Positions 32,426 through 44,271 of a DNA stretch of 64,000 nt are shown piece by piece. A program made the position numbers and the translations under genes. The notes below the pieces were generated by a model. It made no database searches, was not told where the DNA came from, and was given only the letters and a program-made list of their open reading frames with translations. Source of the DNA: Eutreptiella sp. 'Long Island Sound 2002' (taxonomy: Eukaryota > Euglenozoa > Euglenophyceae > Eutreptiales > Eutreptiaceae). How positions within the stretch are numbered: the first letter of the stretch is position 1; every line of letters starts with the position of its first letter. The stretch lies in assembly GCA_964036045.1 (NCBI GenBank), contig OZ038399.1:27665349-27729348 (forward strand). Direction: 5' to 3'.

Positions 32426-32731
32426 CAGGTCCAGGGCCCCACCGGAGCGTCCCCGTCAGAACTCCGCGGGACAGGTCACCTGGAACCCCTTGTTCCGCAA
32501 TTTGCGGGCCATCCTCATGAAACGGCTTCTCTTCTTGGAGTTGCCGTCATCACCACCTTCATGCTCACGCTTGGCCCCTTGCTCTCGCTGCGCCTGAGTC
32601 TGAGAGCGTGTGGTAGGACCAGACTGCCCTCCAGAGGGCTCGGATTTCCGCCCTGGATTAGGGTTGGGGTTGTCTCTGTTCTTGTCCGGGTTCTTGTTGT
32701 CCTTGTCTGGCTGGCGGTTAGTGCCTCCTCC

Positions 32732-34945
32732 TCATCCACCTTGACTCTTGTCTTGCCCTTTTCCCCGTCCTTTCGACTTGCCCTTGCCGGAGTCGTTGTT
32801 GTTGCCCTTGCCACCGCCCTTGCCAGAGCCTTTGCAAGGATCCTCGCCCTTCAGCTTCGCCGACAGGCGCTGCTTGTGGTAGCACTCATCCTCGTACTGC
32901 TTCCTCTTCCCACAGAAGGCACAGGTGATAGTACACCTGTAGTGATCCGGCATCTTAGCCTTGGCGCCGGTGTTGGTCTATTGCTTCTTCCCTTGGACTA
33001 CGAAGCAGTCTGGCTGCTCGCAGTCAGGGGCGTGCTGCAGGTGGCCATGCTCATCTCTGGCATCACACCAGAAGAGCTCCTTGACATTGTCCATGATACG
33101 GGCGTGCTTGGGGGTAGTCCCCTGTCCAGGTCTGGGTCCTTGGTACCCTTTGCCATGGCTTCCAGAGCCTCCCCCTCCAGGACGGTAGGCATTCAGGTGC
33201 TGGTCGCTTTCTTTCTCCAGCCCCAGCTCCAAGAGTAGCACACACAAATCCTCGTAGTTGAGGGCTCTAGCCTTGCGTTCTGCCGTTGACCGGCACTCGT
33301 CCCACAGCTCCCGAGGGAGCTTAGCCACCAACCAGAAAAGCAGGTCGTCGCTGCTGTAGGAACCGGGAGTCAATCGTCCAGCCCAGTGATCCAGGTCAGC
33401 CAGTAGCTCAGAGACCCTGCCAGGTTTGGGGTTGTTGGGCAGCACGGCCAGGTTCTGGATCTCGGCCCTGATGGAGAGGTCGGTTTCATAGGTTGGGTAC
33501 TGCCTCTCCAAGGCAACCAACACGTCGGCAAAGGTGGCGGACTTAGTCACAATCTGCTTGACCTGCTTCTCCAGGTACTTGGTCTTGCAGGACTGCAGGA
33601 GCAGATCACACTTGACTCGCCCACTAGCATGGGTTTGGCCGGTCATTCGGAGGAACCGCCCTAAATTCTCAGCGAACTCGCTGAGATCCTTGCCTGTGAA
33701 GTCAGGCAAGTTCACCACGATCTTGGAGGTGGCAATAGCCTTAGCCTCCTGAGACCTGCGTTCCTCAGGGCGCCTGGTCTTCCTCTTCTTCTTCTTCTTC
33801 CGCCCACTCGGGTTCTCGGGGTCCTCCGGGTCATCGTCCTCCGAGGGCGAAGCAGAAGTCATGGACGGCGGCTGATCATCAGAGGGGTCTCCGCCTAGAT
33901 CACTAGAGCCATAGGGCTCCACGTCAACCATTGCCCTCAGGGCTGTCAGCCCTAGCCGGTCCAGCTCGACTCTCGTGGAATTCCCCACGTGGCTGTAGGG
34001 AGGCTGGGCCGTTCTTGGTATGAAAGGGCTTCTCGGTATCACTGCAGGGGTCGGCATCGGTCGGCTCCTCAGGCTCTTCAGGGTGTTTGTCAGCCCTGCC
34101 ACCAGATGGTTGGCTTGTACTCGGTGGGGTGAAACTCCCAGGTCGGTAGGTGACACTTGGGGAGGAATCAGGGGCTCCAGTTTAGCCCGAATCTCTTGAG
34201 TGAGATCCCCAACAATTTTCGAAGTGCCTCCTCGGAGTGCCTCATTGATCTCCGACCGCGTCAGGGACCTGTTGAAGGATCTCCCCGATCCTCTACTCCT
34301 GCTTCCGCATGACTCAGGGCCTCTCCTCAGCCCACTCAGGGTTGCATACCCAGGAACATCCACATAGGCTCCCGTAGCGGGTAGAGGACGGTGATAGTCA
34401 GCCGCATACCATCGCGGCGCAGAACTGGAGCCCACTGGCTCACTGGCAGTAGTTGCCTCTGGAAACGCAGTGGTAGATGGGTCCACACCATAGGCAGGGT
34501 AGGTAGGCATACCAGTAAAGCCTGTGCCCCCAGCCATAGGCGGGGTGGTTATGGGTGTGGATGTTGCAGCGGCTGGGTCTGGAGTTGGGAGTGTGGTGGT
34601 TGTAGGAGAGGGTGATGCGTGGAGGCCAGAGGCGCTTGGTGCGCCCTCGAAGGTCGACTCACTCGTCGGGTCGTGCTCATGGTCTACTCCTTCGTCTGCC
34701 ATGCTTTCTCCTGCATCCTTCTCTCTCTCCCTCTTTCTCTTCACAGGGTTGGTGTCCACCTCCTCGACTGAGAGGGCCCGGAAGGCCGACTGAAGTCCCT
34801 CCAGCGAGTCATCGACCACGTCCACTGGCCCATGTAAGGGCACAGAAGGTACAGCGCTAGGTCCAGGTCCAGATTCACCAGGTGCTAGCATAGCTGGTGC
34901 CTCAGGCGCTGTCCTCACGTCGATGTCCTCCTTCTTTGTGTCCAT
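32732..34945 (-). pseudogene. Family B Gag, right copy (nonsense near C-terminus)
   Basis: This copy is open for 655 codons from MDTKKEDIDVRTAPEAPAML, through the basic run KKKKKRKTRRP and the capsid-like region, without the 2 bp deletion of the left copy. It then stops at a TAG (32978-32980) where the left copy has CAGGAG. The Cys/His zinc-like cluster and Gly/Lys-rich tail (32953-32732) lie beyond the stop. Together the two copies show each was damaged independently after duplication. Confidence 0.85.
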
Positions 34946-35476
34946 ATTCGCCCTTCTTGCTTATGACAGTTCTCGGCGCACTGGATGTACGGCACGGGGT
35001 TGCTGCCGGTACGCAGAGACAGTCTGCCTCTTGCTACCAGAAAGTTTTATAGTGTTTTCAGCACTGTGTTTTTGTTGTGCCTCTCCTGCTGCTTGCTGCT
35101 GGTGTAGGGTTCTTGCTACTTGTTTTTGATGAGGAAAATGTTTTATTGTTGAAATACAACCAATCCAGGATAACCCAAGCCAGAGATAAGCAAGTAGAAG
35201 ATAAACAGGATCAAAGCATGAAGGGCTGCAGTCACAAAGAGTTAGATAAAGACAACTATCAACAATAGACCACAGCAATTAGCATACATTGCTACTCGGG
35301 ATGAAATATTTTACATGTTTGCGAAAAACTGATAGAAAAACTGCCCCAAGGGCTCACTCTCTTCCATAGTGCCCTCTTGAGATGTGCACTCTCTGTTTTT
35401 GGGTCCCATAGGTGCTGAGGTGGCATGGCTTGTGGCGCTGAGGTCACTGCCATGTCACATGGGATATTACTACTTA

Positions 35477-35557
35477 GCTAGGCTGACTGGGTATTGAACC
35501 CAGGACCTCTCAAAAAGAGGTGCCCCAGCCCGCTAGGGTGCATACCACTAGGATAGC
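35477..35557 (-). other. tRNA-like sequence (81 nt), right copy
   Basis: Same sequence as 24928-25008, carried by the tandem duplication, with the T arm and B box intact. Confidence 0.45.
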
Positions 35558-35761
35558 TAAGAATTCATGAGAAAACATAGATAAATTCATAGGCTCTGCC
35601 TTCAGTATATCAGTGTCTCAGTCACCCAGGAAAAGATGTTTTAGTGCATATAGCTTGGGGATTAAGGGGTCCACACAACATCCTGATGTAGTGTTTGGTT
35701 CCATACGTCAAAATGTGTTATCACCCATTTTGGTTAGGCCAATACTAAGATAAAAATGCAT

Positions 35762-36374
35762 GAGTGCTTAGAGCACCTCTAATACAACTAAAGTATACCC
35801 TAAAGCATTGGAAAAGCACTTTTTCTTACTCGTCATATACCCCATTTTTTGGGGGTCATTCGTGTAGCATACCCCAAAGCATGATATTTGATGTCCAACC
35901 TTTTGTAAAATCATTATTTTGCCCAATAAGACAAACCCGCAATGGATTATTTGATTCTGAGGCCTCTATTTTCTAAATCTGGATATCATTTTTTTGAGCG
36001 TGGGGGGGTGGGGCGGGGGGGGGTCAAAAGTTTTTGATCACAAGGCTTAAAGGAGTGGGGAGGCATAATGTGATCAGAACGAACCCCGGTCAAATGGTAA
36101 TGCAGCTAACTGCAGAGTTTTCGGTCGGCGGTTCGAAACCGACCATCGCCGGCTGCGCCGGTGCCGTATTTGCACGAGCGGGATTCAAACCGTTGACCTA
36201 AAAGTCGGTGTCCGGCTGCATTACCGTTCGGCCACTGCTTACCCTGGTCGTAGTGTTTCTCCCCACTGCTTGTACCCGAGTCAGCCACTGCCAAAAAACG
36301 TAACGTGTGTGTTTCTGTCTGCCTGCCTGCTTGCCCGGATGACTGTCTCAGCGATGCCGCTGAAGTTTTAAATC
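35762..36374 (-). mobile_element. tRNA-pair inverted-repeat element (family C), copy 2
   Basis: Duplicate of the copy at 25213-25825. The two tRNA-like modules are at about 36094-36244; B boxes GGTTCGAAACC (plus) and GGTTTGAATCC (minus) are visible. Confidence 0.75.
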
Positions 36375-38216
36375 AATAGCCGCGGTGGTTGTGAGGCGGG
36401 GCATGCGCATTTGCATTTGTCCCTTGCTATGAATATGGAGGGCCAACTGCTTGGGTTTACTTGGTGATCGTGGTTAGTCATGACAACCATCATGAAGTAG
36501 GTCCCACACGACATCCATGGCACCAGACATGCGGTGCACAACAAGGCAAGCAACCAGCCTTTATGGAACAATGATGTGCCTCCAATGTTCCAATGATTGC
36601 ACGTGCATCCACACCTAGCATGTGGCGCCAAATGCAGAACTGTAAAATCTCCAGGTGCGGTCCCGTGGAAAAAGGCAAAACAGTGTAGTAGCGAATCACT
36701 TTGACAACTTTGCTAGCCTGCACTAGCGTGCACTGCCAAAGGCAATAGAATTTGTATCATCAAAATGAAAGATACACTATCTTTTACCAAAGCATTCTTT
36801 CAACGCAGCTTAGTTGTACAGATGTATACCATGTTGATAGAGGAGGGCTTAATTTGTCCGGGGAGAATTTCATTGCCGATAATTTCGCCCAGCGAAAAAT
36901 CTCGCGGCTCTAGAGATCACCAAACCTCCAAGTGCCATATGCCAAAATGGCTATAATAATACCTCAAGACTTGCCCCAAATAGAGACCCCAAAATTGCAA
37001 CAGATTGCCCCACTAAGGAGGGCCAGTACCTCTACCATCAACATCTAATTTCATACATCTCCGCAAGAAACGGTTGGCCGAGAGGTGTTCATAACCGCTA
37101 GGTTCTTCTTAGAAACAATCTTTCTCCAACGGTAGCAAAAGATGGAAATATTGCACCAAAATTTCGCGAAGAGAAAATTTTGCCACTCTTCTTCTTTTGC
37201 CACTCTTCATTTTTCTCCGCGAAATTCTTCTTTGGCAAGCAAACCTTCCCCCCGCCGTATCCATCTTTTTTATGACAACAGGATGTGTTGAACTATGGCA
37301 GTGGCACTCTTTTAGGATCTCATTATTTTTTGATTCTTTTTGTAGAATTGTACTACAGAACATTGGTAAATGGCGGAGACTCACAAACATGTAGCTTCAA
37401 AATGATGTTTTTGTTGTTGCCAATACCTGGTGGCTATTTCGCATAGCTCTTCGAAACCAACAACCGACTTCATTTTCTTAGCGATATAGATTCGCAGTGA
37501 ATTCAATTGGAATTTGCCGAATTTGCCAGAAATTCGTTCGGAGCGCGAATTCGCTGTGAATTGGGGGCAAAATTACTTGAGCCGCAAATTCGTGGCGAAT
37601 TCGGCCTGCGAATTCGCAGGCGACACAAAAATGATCATGCGTGCGCCGTCTTTTCCACAGCGGAAACACCAGCTAGAGATTCTGCGGCCGAACAATTTTT
37701 TTTGAGATGATGCCATGAAAGGTATAATGATTCCGCTTTGATTCAATTATTCAGCTTCTTGTGCGGTGCCCGGTTGTCTGTTTTCGAAATGATTTTCTAT
37801 GCACATTCTGAGCACATTTCTACATGCTTCTTGCCACATTGATCACAATAGTACCGCCGGTTTCGTTCAAAACTCCACCAGCACCGACAAAACGAGTCAC
37901 AACCTTTTAATTTTCTACTCTTTTCTTCGAATTTTGTAAGCTAAAATGGGCTCTCTTGGGCCGAAGTTGAGTCTGGTACCCTTCCGTCCCTTTCTGCAAC
38001 TGTTGAGTGGAAGACATTCGTGCCACGGACTCTCAAAAAATTCAGATTTGACACAGAAATGGTGATAATTATTGACAATCATGACAATAGTAATGTTAAT
38101 GGATTGCCCAATCTTGTATTTGTTATTTTCTCTCTTAGATGAATTCAAGTCCAATGTTTCAATTCAAGCATGCAATGAATGACGGCCCAATAAGGGCAAC
38201 AAGTGATTCACAAGTT

Positions 38217-39564
38217 ATTGTTCGTGTGTGGCTTGGTGATTTTGCATGCTTCGTTGCTTCTTTTCCAAAAGGCATTTCAAAGATGCAAGGAAGGGTCTGT
38301 AGGTGTTTATTTCGTATTCTTCATTTTGATTTGTCTTCATTTTTATCAAAACTTCTAAGCATGGTGAATGAAATCAAAAATGCTATCTTTAATGCCATAC
38401 GGCAATAGGTACAACCACCACTTCCCCATGGAATACCTTTATGGAAAGAGATAAATTTAAACATGGTAGGTAAACTTTAGGTCTCCTTATGGATTTTAAA
38501 GGGTGGGTGAATTCAAGCGAATTCGGGGGGAATTCGAATGTAAAGTTGCGAATTCGAATTCGGAGAGGTCCACGAATTCGAGCGAACTCGGGGCGAGTTC
38601 GAATTGGAGCGAATTTGTGCAAATTCGAACCCCGATCACTACATTTTCTACTTCATGTTAAGAAATAAGAAAAAGTAGCAGTTTTGTTTTTTGGCTGAGC
38701 ATGAGAAATTGGCAATCAATTTAAAAACGGTTAGATGGTTCTTTTTTGTCCAAACCAATCGTAAAAAAAGCATAAGACTCCAAAATTATCAGTAACCCGT
38801 ACCTGCTTAGATACACAAGTCCAAACCCATGAGTGTTTTTTTGATATGATGAAAAAACCGCTGACTAGTTTTGATATTTGAAGCAGGTGACAATACCGAG
38901 ATTTGAGTGTTAAATACCTTTCCAAACATTAATTCAAGCTAAAATTCAATGCGCCATGGGGATGGGTGTCCATCCATCGACAAAATGCATTCAAAAACAA
39001 ACCCTACAATGCGGTAACAAAAGCAGATAAAAAAGTGTTTGTGTATGTGCGTGGATGACTGTGTATTTGTTGGGGGGAGGGGGTGCACACCAATGTTCTA
39101 TGGTGGCCATTCTACCCAATGGCCCGCCATCTTTCTCCACAAAAAATATGCGTAGCACACCCGAAGGGCGCTGATGACTTTCACATTGATGTGCCATTCA
39201 CAATCGCATGATTCACCGTGGTACTACTATACACTAGAACACGTGGAGAAAACCTAAATATGATGAGTGCAGGTCTTCTTTCCCATTTCTTCCTTTTTCC
39301 TTTGTTTTTTCCAAATAGCTCCGCAATCCAAAACCCCTCACTATGGGTGTGGAAACCAAAAACTTAACAAACTTCATTTTGTCCGGGCAGTTCATAACAA
39401 TAGCATGAAACTTTCCCCTTCTACTTTCTATCCCCTTTTTTTCTTGTACCATTTGCAACACAGCCAAAAATTGGAACCTTTGTGAAACACATAGCACAAC
39501 CTATCAAAAGGGTTGGCTTTGACAAAAAGAAATATTTTTTTTTGTGAATGCCATGATTGTCTTA
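38217..39564. other. Intergenic, no gene seen; AATTCG cluster at 38500-38630
   Basis: Sequence to the right of the tandem duplication. A dense run of GAATTCG words lies at 38500-38630. The remaining frames are short and lack coding character. Confidence 0.55.
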
Positions 39565-40190
39565 AATTCTATTGCCTTCGGCGGTGCACCTCGAACCTCG
39601 AAGAGAGGCTGACAGTCAACCAACCAGTCAGTTAGTCAGACAAGTAGTTAGTGAGACAATCCGTCGGGCAATTAGGCAGGCAGACAGAAACACCAAGCTC
39701 CGGTTTTTTTTTAGTGGCAAGCTTAGCTTCATGCAGTGGGGAAATGGGGAGAAGATATTTTGTCAGAGTAAGCCACAGGCGAATGGTAATGCAGCCTACC
39801 GCAGGCTGGTACATCGGCAGTTCGAATTCCAACTGGCGTTAGGAAAATTGCCCACCGGGAATTGAACCACCGACCTGTCCATCAGCGGTTGGCTGCATTA
39901 CCATTCAACCTGTGCTTGTTCTGGCGAACATTATTCTTCCCACTGCTTGAAGCCTTCTGATCAAAAACTTCTGCCCCCCCCCCAAAAAAATTATCTGGTT
40001 TTAGGGGATAGAGGCCCCAGAATAAAAAAATCCATTTCAAGATAGTCTCGTTGGGCGGAATAATGATTTTACAAAAGGTTGGACATCAAATATCATGCGT
40101 TGGGGTATGCTACGCAAATGACTCCCCAAAAGGGGGGGCATATGACGCCCGCGCCTGCGCTTGATCTAACAACATCTCTTCGAAGTGATT
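39565..40190 (+). mobile_element. tRNA-pair inverted-repeat element (family C), copy 3
   Basis: Starts ATTCTATTGCCTTCGG like the copy at 49376, has CACCTCGAA...GAGAGGCTGAC near the left end, and its inverse AACATCTCTTCGAAGTGATT at the right end. A plus-strand tRNA-like module (GAATGGTAATGCAGCC ... GTTCGAATTCC) faces a minus-strand one (GAATGGTAATGCAGCC ... GGTTCAATTCC) across about 20 bp at 39778-39912. The 3' part shares CATCAAATATCATGCGTTGG with the other copies. Confidence 0.8.
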
Positions 40191-42305
40191 TTCGATTGGG
40201 TGACTATGGGTGATCAGTATCAACGAAAACACTATCTCATGTTGTTATGACCTACAAATCCCATTCATGCATGCAAATGCCAATCTCCCTATGCACTGTC
40301 TCTGTACCAAATGCTGATGATAACCTTGAACTCTAATCATAACCATCAACTCTAGTGGAGTTGCTGCTTGTTGGTCTATAGGCAGAATCAAACATACACA
40401 TGGGGCTTGCTGCAAAACATATCTGAGCTGGGTGTAGCCCACCTCAGCCAAAAAAAAATTGGGGGTAATTTGGGGGGGGGGGGGATAGGGGGACACTTTG
40501 CCCGGCGCGCTAATATTCCCTCCTTGAGAGGAAAACATCGGGAAATGTGCAAAGAATGTGCAAAAAAAGGGAGGGGTAGAGGTGAAAACGATGAAAACCA
40601 AAAAAATGCCATATCCCCAATGTGGAAGAAGCATCAAAAATCTGGTGTCAACAATGATGTCCATAGTATCATAAAGTATGGGTTTCTAATACGGCCACAT
40701 GCCCCAAAAGAGCCTACTTTTCGCACAGCGCATGCACAGCACACGCAACGCCCCCCTTCACTGAGCTGCAGCTGCACCTCAAACTGGCCGTTTTCTTTTA
40801 CTGTGCATCCAAACCACCTCATTGCATGGAGTAGAAACTGACCATTCATTTCTCCCCAACATCAAAAAGCAAACTGCAAACAACAGCACCCACAAGAATT
40901 AGCAAGGAAAATGTTGTTGTGTCCTCACAACGACACACATACCCGGTAAAACGATGTTGCTGGCATTGCTGCCTGGAATATTATCCACAACCATGACATG
41001 AACTGTTCTTCCTGCAGACATGTCAACACAAAATGCAAAAGACTGATCTCCCCGATTATTCAGATTATAACAGACTGTACTCAACACCTATTGCTGTTTG
41101 TTGATTAGGGTTAGGGATGTGTCCAACAGCGACACAATTACCCCATGCAGTGAGCTTCATGGAATCCACAAAACAAAGACTATACACAAAGCTTCACTCT
41201 TCCAAGACTCCCAAGCCCTCTGCAGATGCATGATACTAACAACAGCAATGATGCCCGACCCAACTCAGGTGCCAGTGTACTACACTAACCAGTGACCAAC
41301 CACCCTGTCCTCTGACTGCACAGAACAAAACCTGTGGGCAAACCCAGGAAGGGGTGGAGGGGTAAACCTTGCTGCATAGGGCCATGAACATGTACTGTAC
41401 TTACTGCCTGAGGATGGTGTGGGCGTCATTTCATGGACCAGACGATCAATGAAATTGATGGGTTACAACAGTTTGGATGATTCCTTGCTCTCTGCAAGAC
41501 ACTGAGGGTTCACTGAGGGGTTGGGTTGGTGATCGAAGAGTGACAATGTTTCAGTGGTAGTAAATGATTCCGCAGAGACATTTGTTGTGGAAATCACACT
41601 TCAAGTGCAGATCTAGGTTCAGGCCAGATGCCAGTGGGGAAGCCCAGAACCCATCCTGAGCAGCGAAACATCCTGGTACCCAGGCGATACATGAGCTCCA
41701 TTAAATTTGTCTGCGTGATTCCGATGCATTTCATTGCAAACAGAACGACAGCGCTGAGGTGGTGCTGGTATAATCAAGAATGCTCGTGTTCATCGCAACC
41801 TGCTGTTGTGGGTGGTGGTGTGTTGCAGCCTGCTGCCAGGAGATAGGATGGCCCTGGCGCATGGGGGAAAAGACAGGACGGGATGTAGGGATACACCCTG
41901 GTGCTGAGGGCAAGAACTGGAGGGTACCAGGGTGTGGGCCTCGGGCAATCCTTGCAGGGAACTGGGAATCACACTACCTGACACATCCTTCACAACGCAA
42001 CATAACCACAACTGTAAGAACCGATCCAACTGGCATACCAACCCAAGGATCAGGCAACTCCTTGTTGTCAGCAACTAGTACTGGGCATGTAGAGTTGCCT
42101 GACGCCCCCTGACCTGGTGTGGGCTGATCAGACAAAGTGAGAGTGGGCTCACCACCAGAGACAACCCCGGGTACTAACTGGGTTCCCCGGCCCATCCCAG
42201 ACACATTGCCACTTACCTAAAGCCAGGTAAAGCAGCCTTGCTACATCACATCACCACTTAAATAATACATTGTGGTTGTGGACACAGTGTGCATAGCTGT
42301 TTGCT
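40191..42305. other. Intergenic between family C element and ccsA stop
   Basis: No complete gene is recognised. One exon-like stretch is listed separately. On the minus strand, a consensus splice donor AG|GTAAGT lies at about 42210-42217, just past the ccsA stop, and could mark an intron in its 3' untranslated region. Confidence 0.4.
40943..41074 (-). CDS. Possible exon of an unrecognised gene
   Basis: On the minus strand, acceptor ...GTACAG precedes 132 nt that read CYNLNNRGDQSFAFCVDMS and on to SNASNIVLP, followed by donor CCGG|GTATGTG. The composition is that of ordinary protein, unlike surrounding frames, and the splice signals are in phase (phase 1 at both ends). I do not recognise the product. 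It lies 1.2 kb downstream of the ccsA stop on the same strand, so it could be a neighbouring gene. No partner exons are firmly identified. Confidence 0.3.
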
Positions 42306-42421
42306 TTAACTCTGGGAAAAAAATCCGTAGCTGTGCAGCCCAACCCCAAACAGGTTGACACCAATGTAACAAATCCATACCACAACGAAGCCAGAGGCGC
42401 CCACCAAAGCAGATGTCTTAC
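42306..42421 (-). CDS. ccsA: ccsA last exon
   Basis: Acceptor ...TGCTCAG, then 116 nt: two bases complete a Gly codon and 37 codons follow ([18 protein letters not shown] and on to [11 protein letters not shown]), ending at TAA 42306-42308. It holds the last membrane segment and the conserved C-terminal His. Confidence 0.92.
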
Positions 42422-44210
42422 CTGAGCAGGAAAAACAGACGAAAATTGGGAATACGCCTAAGAGAATTAAGAGAATTAAGCCCCCCCACCATTTATGCCC
42501 TTTTCGCACGCCTTCCTACCTGGGGGAGGGGGTGGGGTCACTGGGAGGTGTGTGTGCACCGGGAGGGGGGGGGGGATTTTTCAGCAAACCCATACCTGGG
42601 CATGGGACCTGGGACCCCCACTGTTTGGGGGGCTGCTACAGAAGAAAACACTTGAATCATACATGTTGGGTGTTGATCGACACACAGTGGCCACAACAGG
42701 CCAACCGAGCATTGTCTACCATGGTGTGAAACAGCCCATGAGGGCCTGTTTGCGGGCTCATGGGCACCACCAGGGTCCAAACTGGTGCTCTTTGACCCCC
42801 AATGGGTCGATATGTGCTCCACTTGTCACCCGGAACAAGGATCCAAGCTTGGTCCAAGTCTAACAGCTTCCACGGGCTTCTTGGGTGTATAGGCAGCAGT
42901 TGCATCCGCAGCAGCAGCCATATTTGTAGGTGTGTGCTTAGGGGCATTCTAGCACAATCACAAGCAGACATGGAACAGCTTGAACAAACAATGAACCAGA
43001 AAAAAGATATTGTGATTATTTTTGATTATTCGTGACTTTGAAAATGGCCCAAATTCATGCGAATTCGTGATTAGTCATGATTATTCGTGCCACAAACCCA
43101 CGAAAATGTTGGTTATGGGTTTCACATAGAAGAAAACAGTTGAATAATACCTGGGTCTTGATCAACGCAGAGTGGCTGCAATAGGTGAACCAAACTGTGT
43201 TTGCCCCCAACCCCCATAAAAAAATTGTTTTCAGTTCCTTGAGGATTCCTCGCCGAAACCCCATTGTGTGATACTACTGTGCGACAAAATGAGGCTTTTT
43301 TTTACAAGCGGGGGTTGAAACCCAAATTTAACCTCCTGGGCCATGATATGTGACTACGCCCAAAAGGTGGGGGGGGGGGGGGATGTTGTATCCTTTCCAA
43401 TGTATGCAGGCCTGCTTGGTTTTGATCCAAGATGATTGGATTTTCACAGCGTGAGGCTGAAACAGAGGTCCTAGAAACAGACCCCAGCGTCATTTTTAAC
43501 ACTCGCAACCCCCCACCCTGGGGACACAAAAGGAGTGCAGGGGCTTTCTCAAACAGTAGCAATTTTGGGAGGTCCCAACGCTTTAGCCCTTGGTGCAGAA
43601 ACTGCCATACTTTCTATTGATCCAAGAGATGATTTAGGTGCTCTCACACAATTCAGCGCCAGCCCCATGTGGGCCCAACATGAGTGGATTGTGGCGGCAT
43701 AAATCCTATTGCCTGGGGGACATGTCCAGAGTGAAGGTTGATGGTGACATCTGACTGAAAAAACTCCTCTGCAAGGGTGCAGGTTTGGGGATCTGGAGAG
43801 GGTGGGGAGTCAACATTCCAGCCCCACATGGAAACCCCCCCCCCCCCCGTGGACACTGGGCTGCGTAGAGTCACGCTGCCTTTGCAAGCTCCAACTTGTA
43901 GTGCACCTTTGTCTTTGCACCGCAGGCTTGTTCGAGAGGTGTGCACTCACTAGCACACACACGCGCGCGCGCACACACACACGTGGTTATTGCATGTGTT
44001 TTTATTGCAGCCTGCGTAGGAGAGTACGAGTTGAATGTTGCAGTTCGTGCATGCTTGGAACCCTCGCAGGTATGCACGCACACCCACACACCCACACATG
44101 CACGCGCACCCACACCCATTTACTCACCCACCCCCACACGCGCACACACCCACACCCATGCATCAGCCCACCCACCCTTCAACCCATCCACCCACGCCCA
44201 CCCACCCACC

Positions 44211-44271
<61 letters not shown>

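Larger units (their letters stand above)
27668..38216 (-). repeat. Tandem duplication unit (10,549 bp), right copy carrying family B
   Basis: The unit runs from inside the 190 bp satellite, through family B pol, protease and gag, to the end of the 5' flank. The left copy covers about 6244-27667 once the 10,875 bp of element A plus target duplication is removed. The junction is at 27667/27668: CACAAGTT is shared by both copies, and then the left copy joins satellite sequence while the right continues ATTGTTCGTG. Equivalent landmarks are offset by exactly 10,549 (gag start 24396/34945; tRNA-like start 24928/35477). Confidence 0.92.
34946..38216. repeat. 3.3 kb 5' flank of family B, right member of tandem duplication
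   Basis: Second copy of 24397-27667. A few percent or less of positions differ in the stretches compared by eye. No gene visible. Confidence 0.9.

Noticed and set aside
41695-41775. Exon candidate reading AVVLFAMKCIGITQTNLMEL
   Set aside because: Composition is suggestive, but no acceptor AG precedes it in phase and no homology is recognised.
41974-42204. Exon candidate (MSGMGRGTQLVPGVVSGG...)
   Set aside because: Its apparent acceptor is a better splice donor (AG|GTAAGT), so the stretch is more likely intronic or untranslated.
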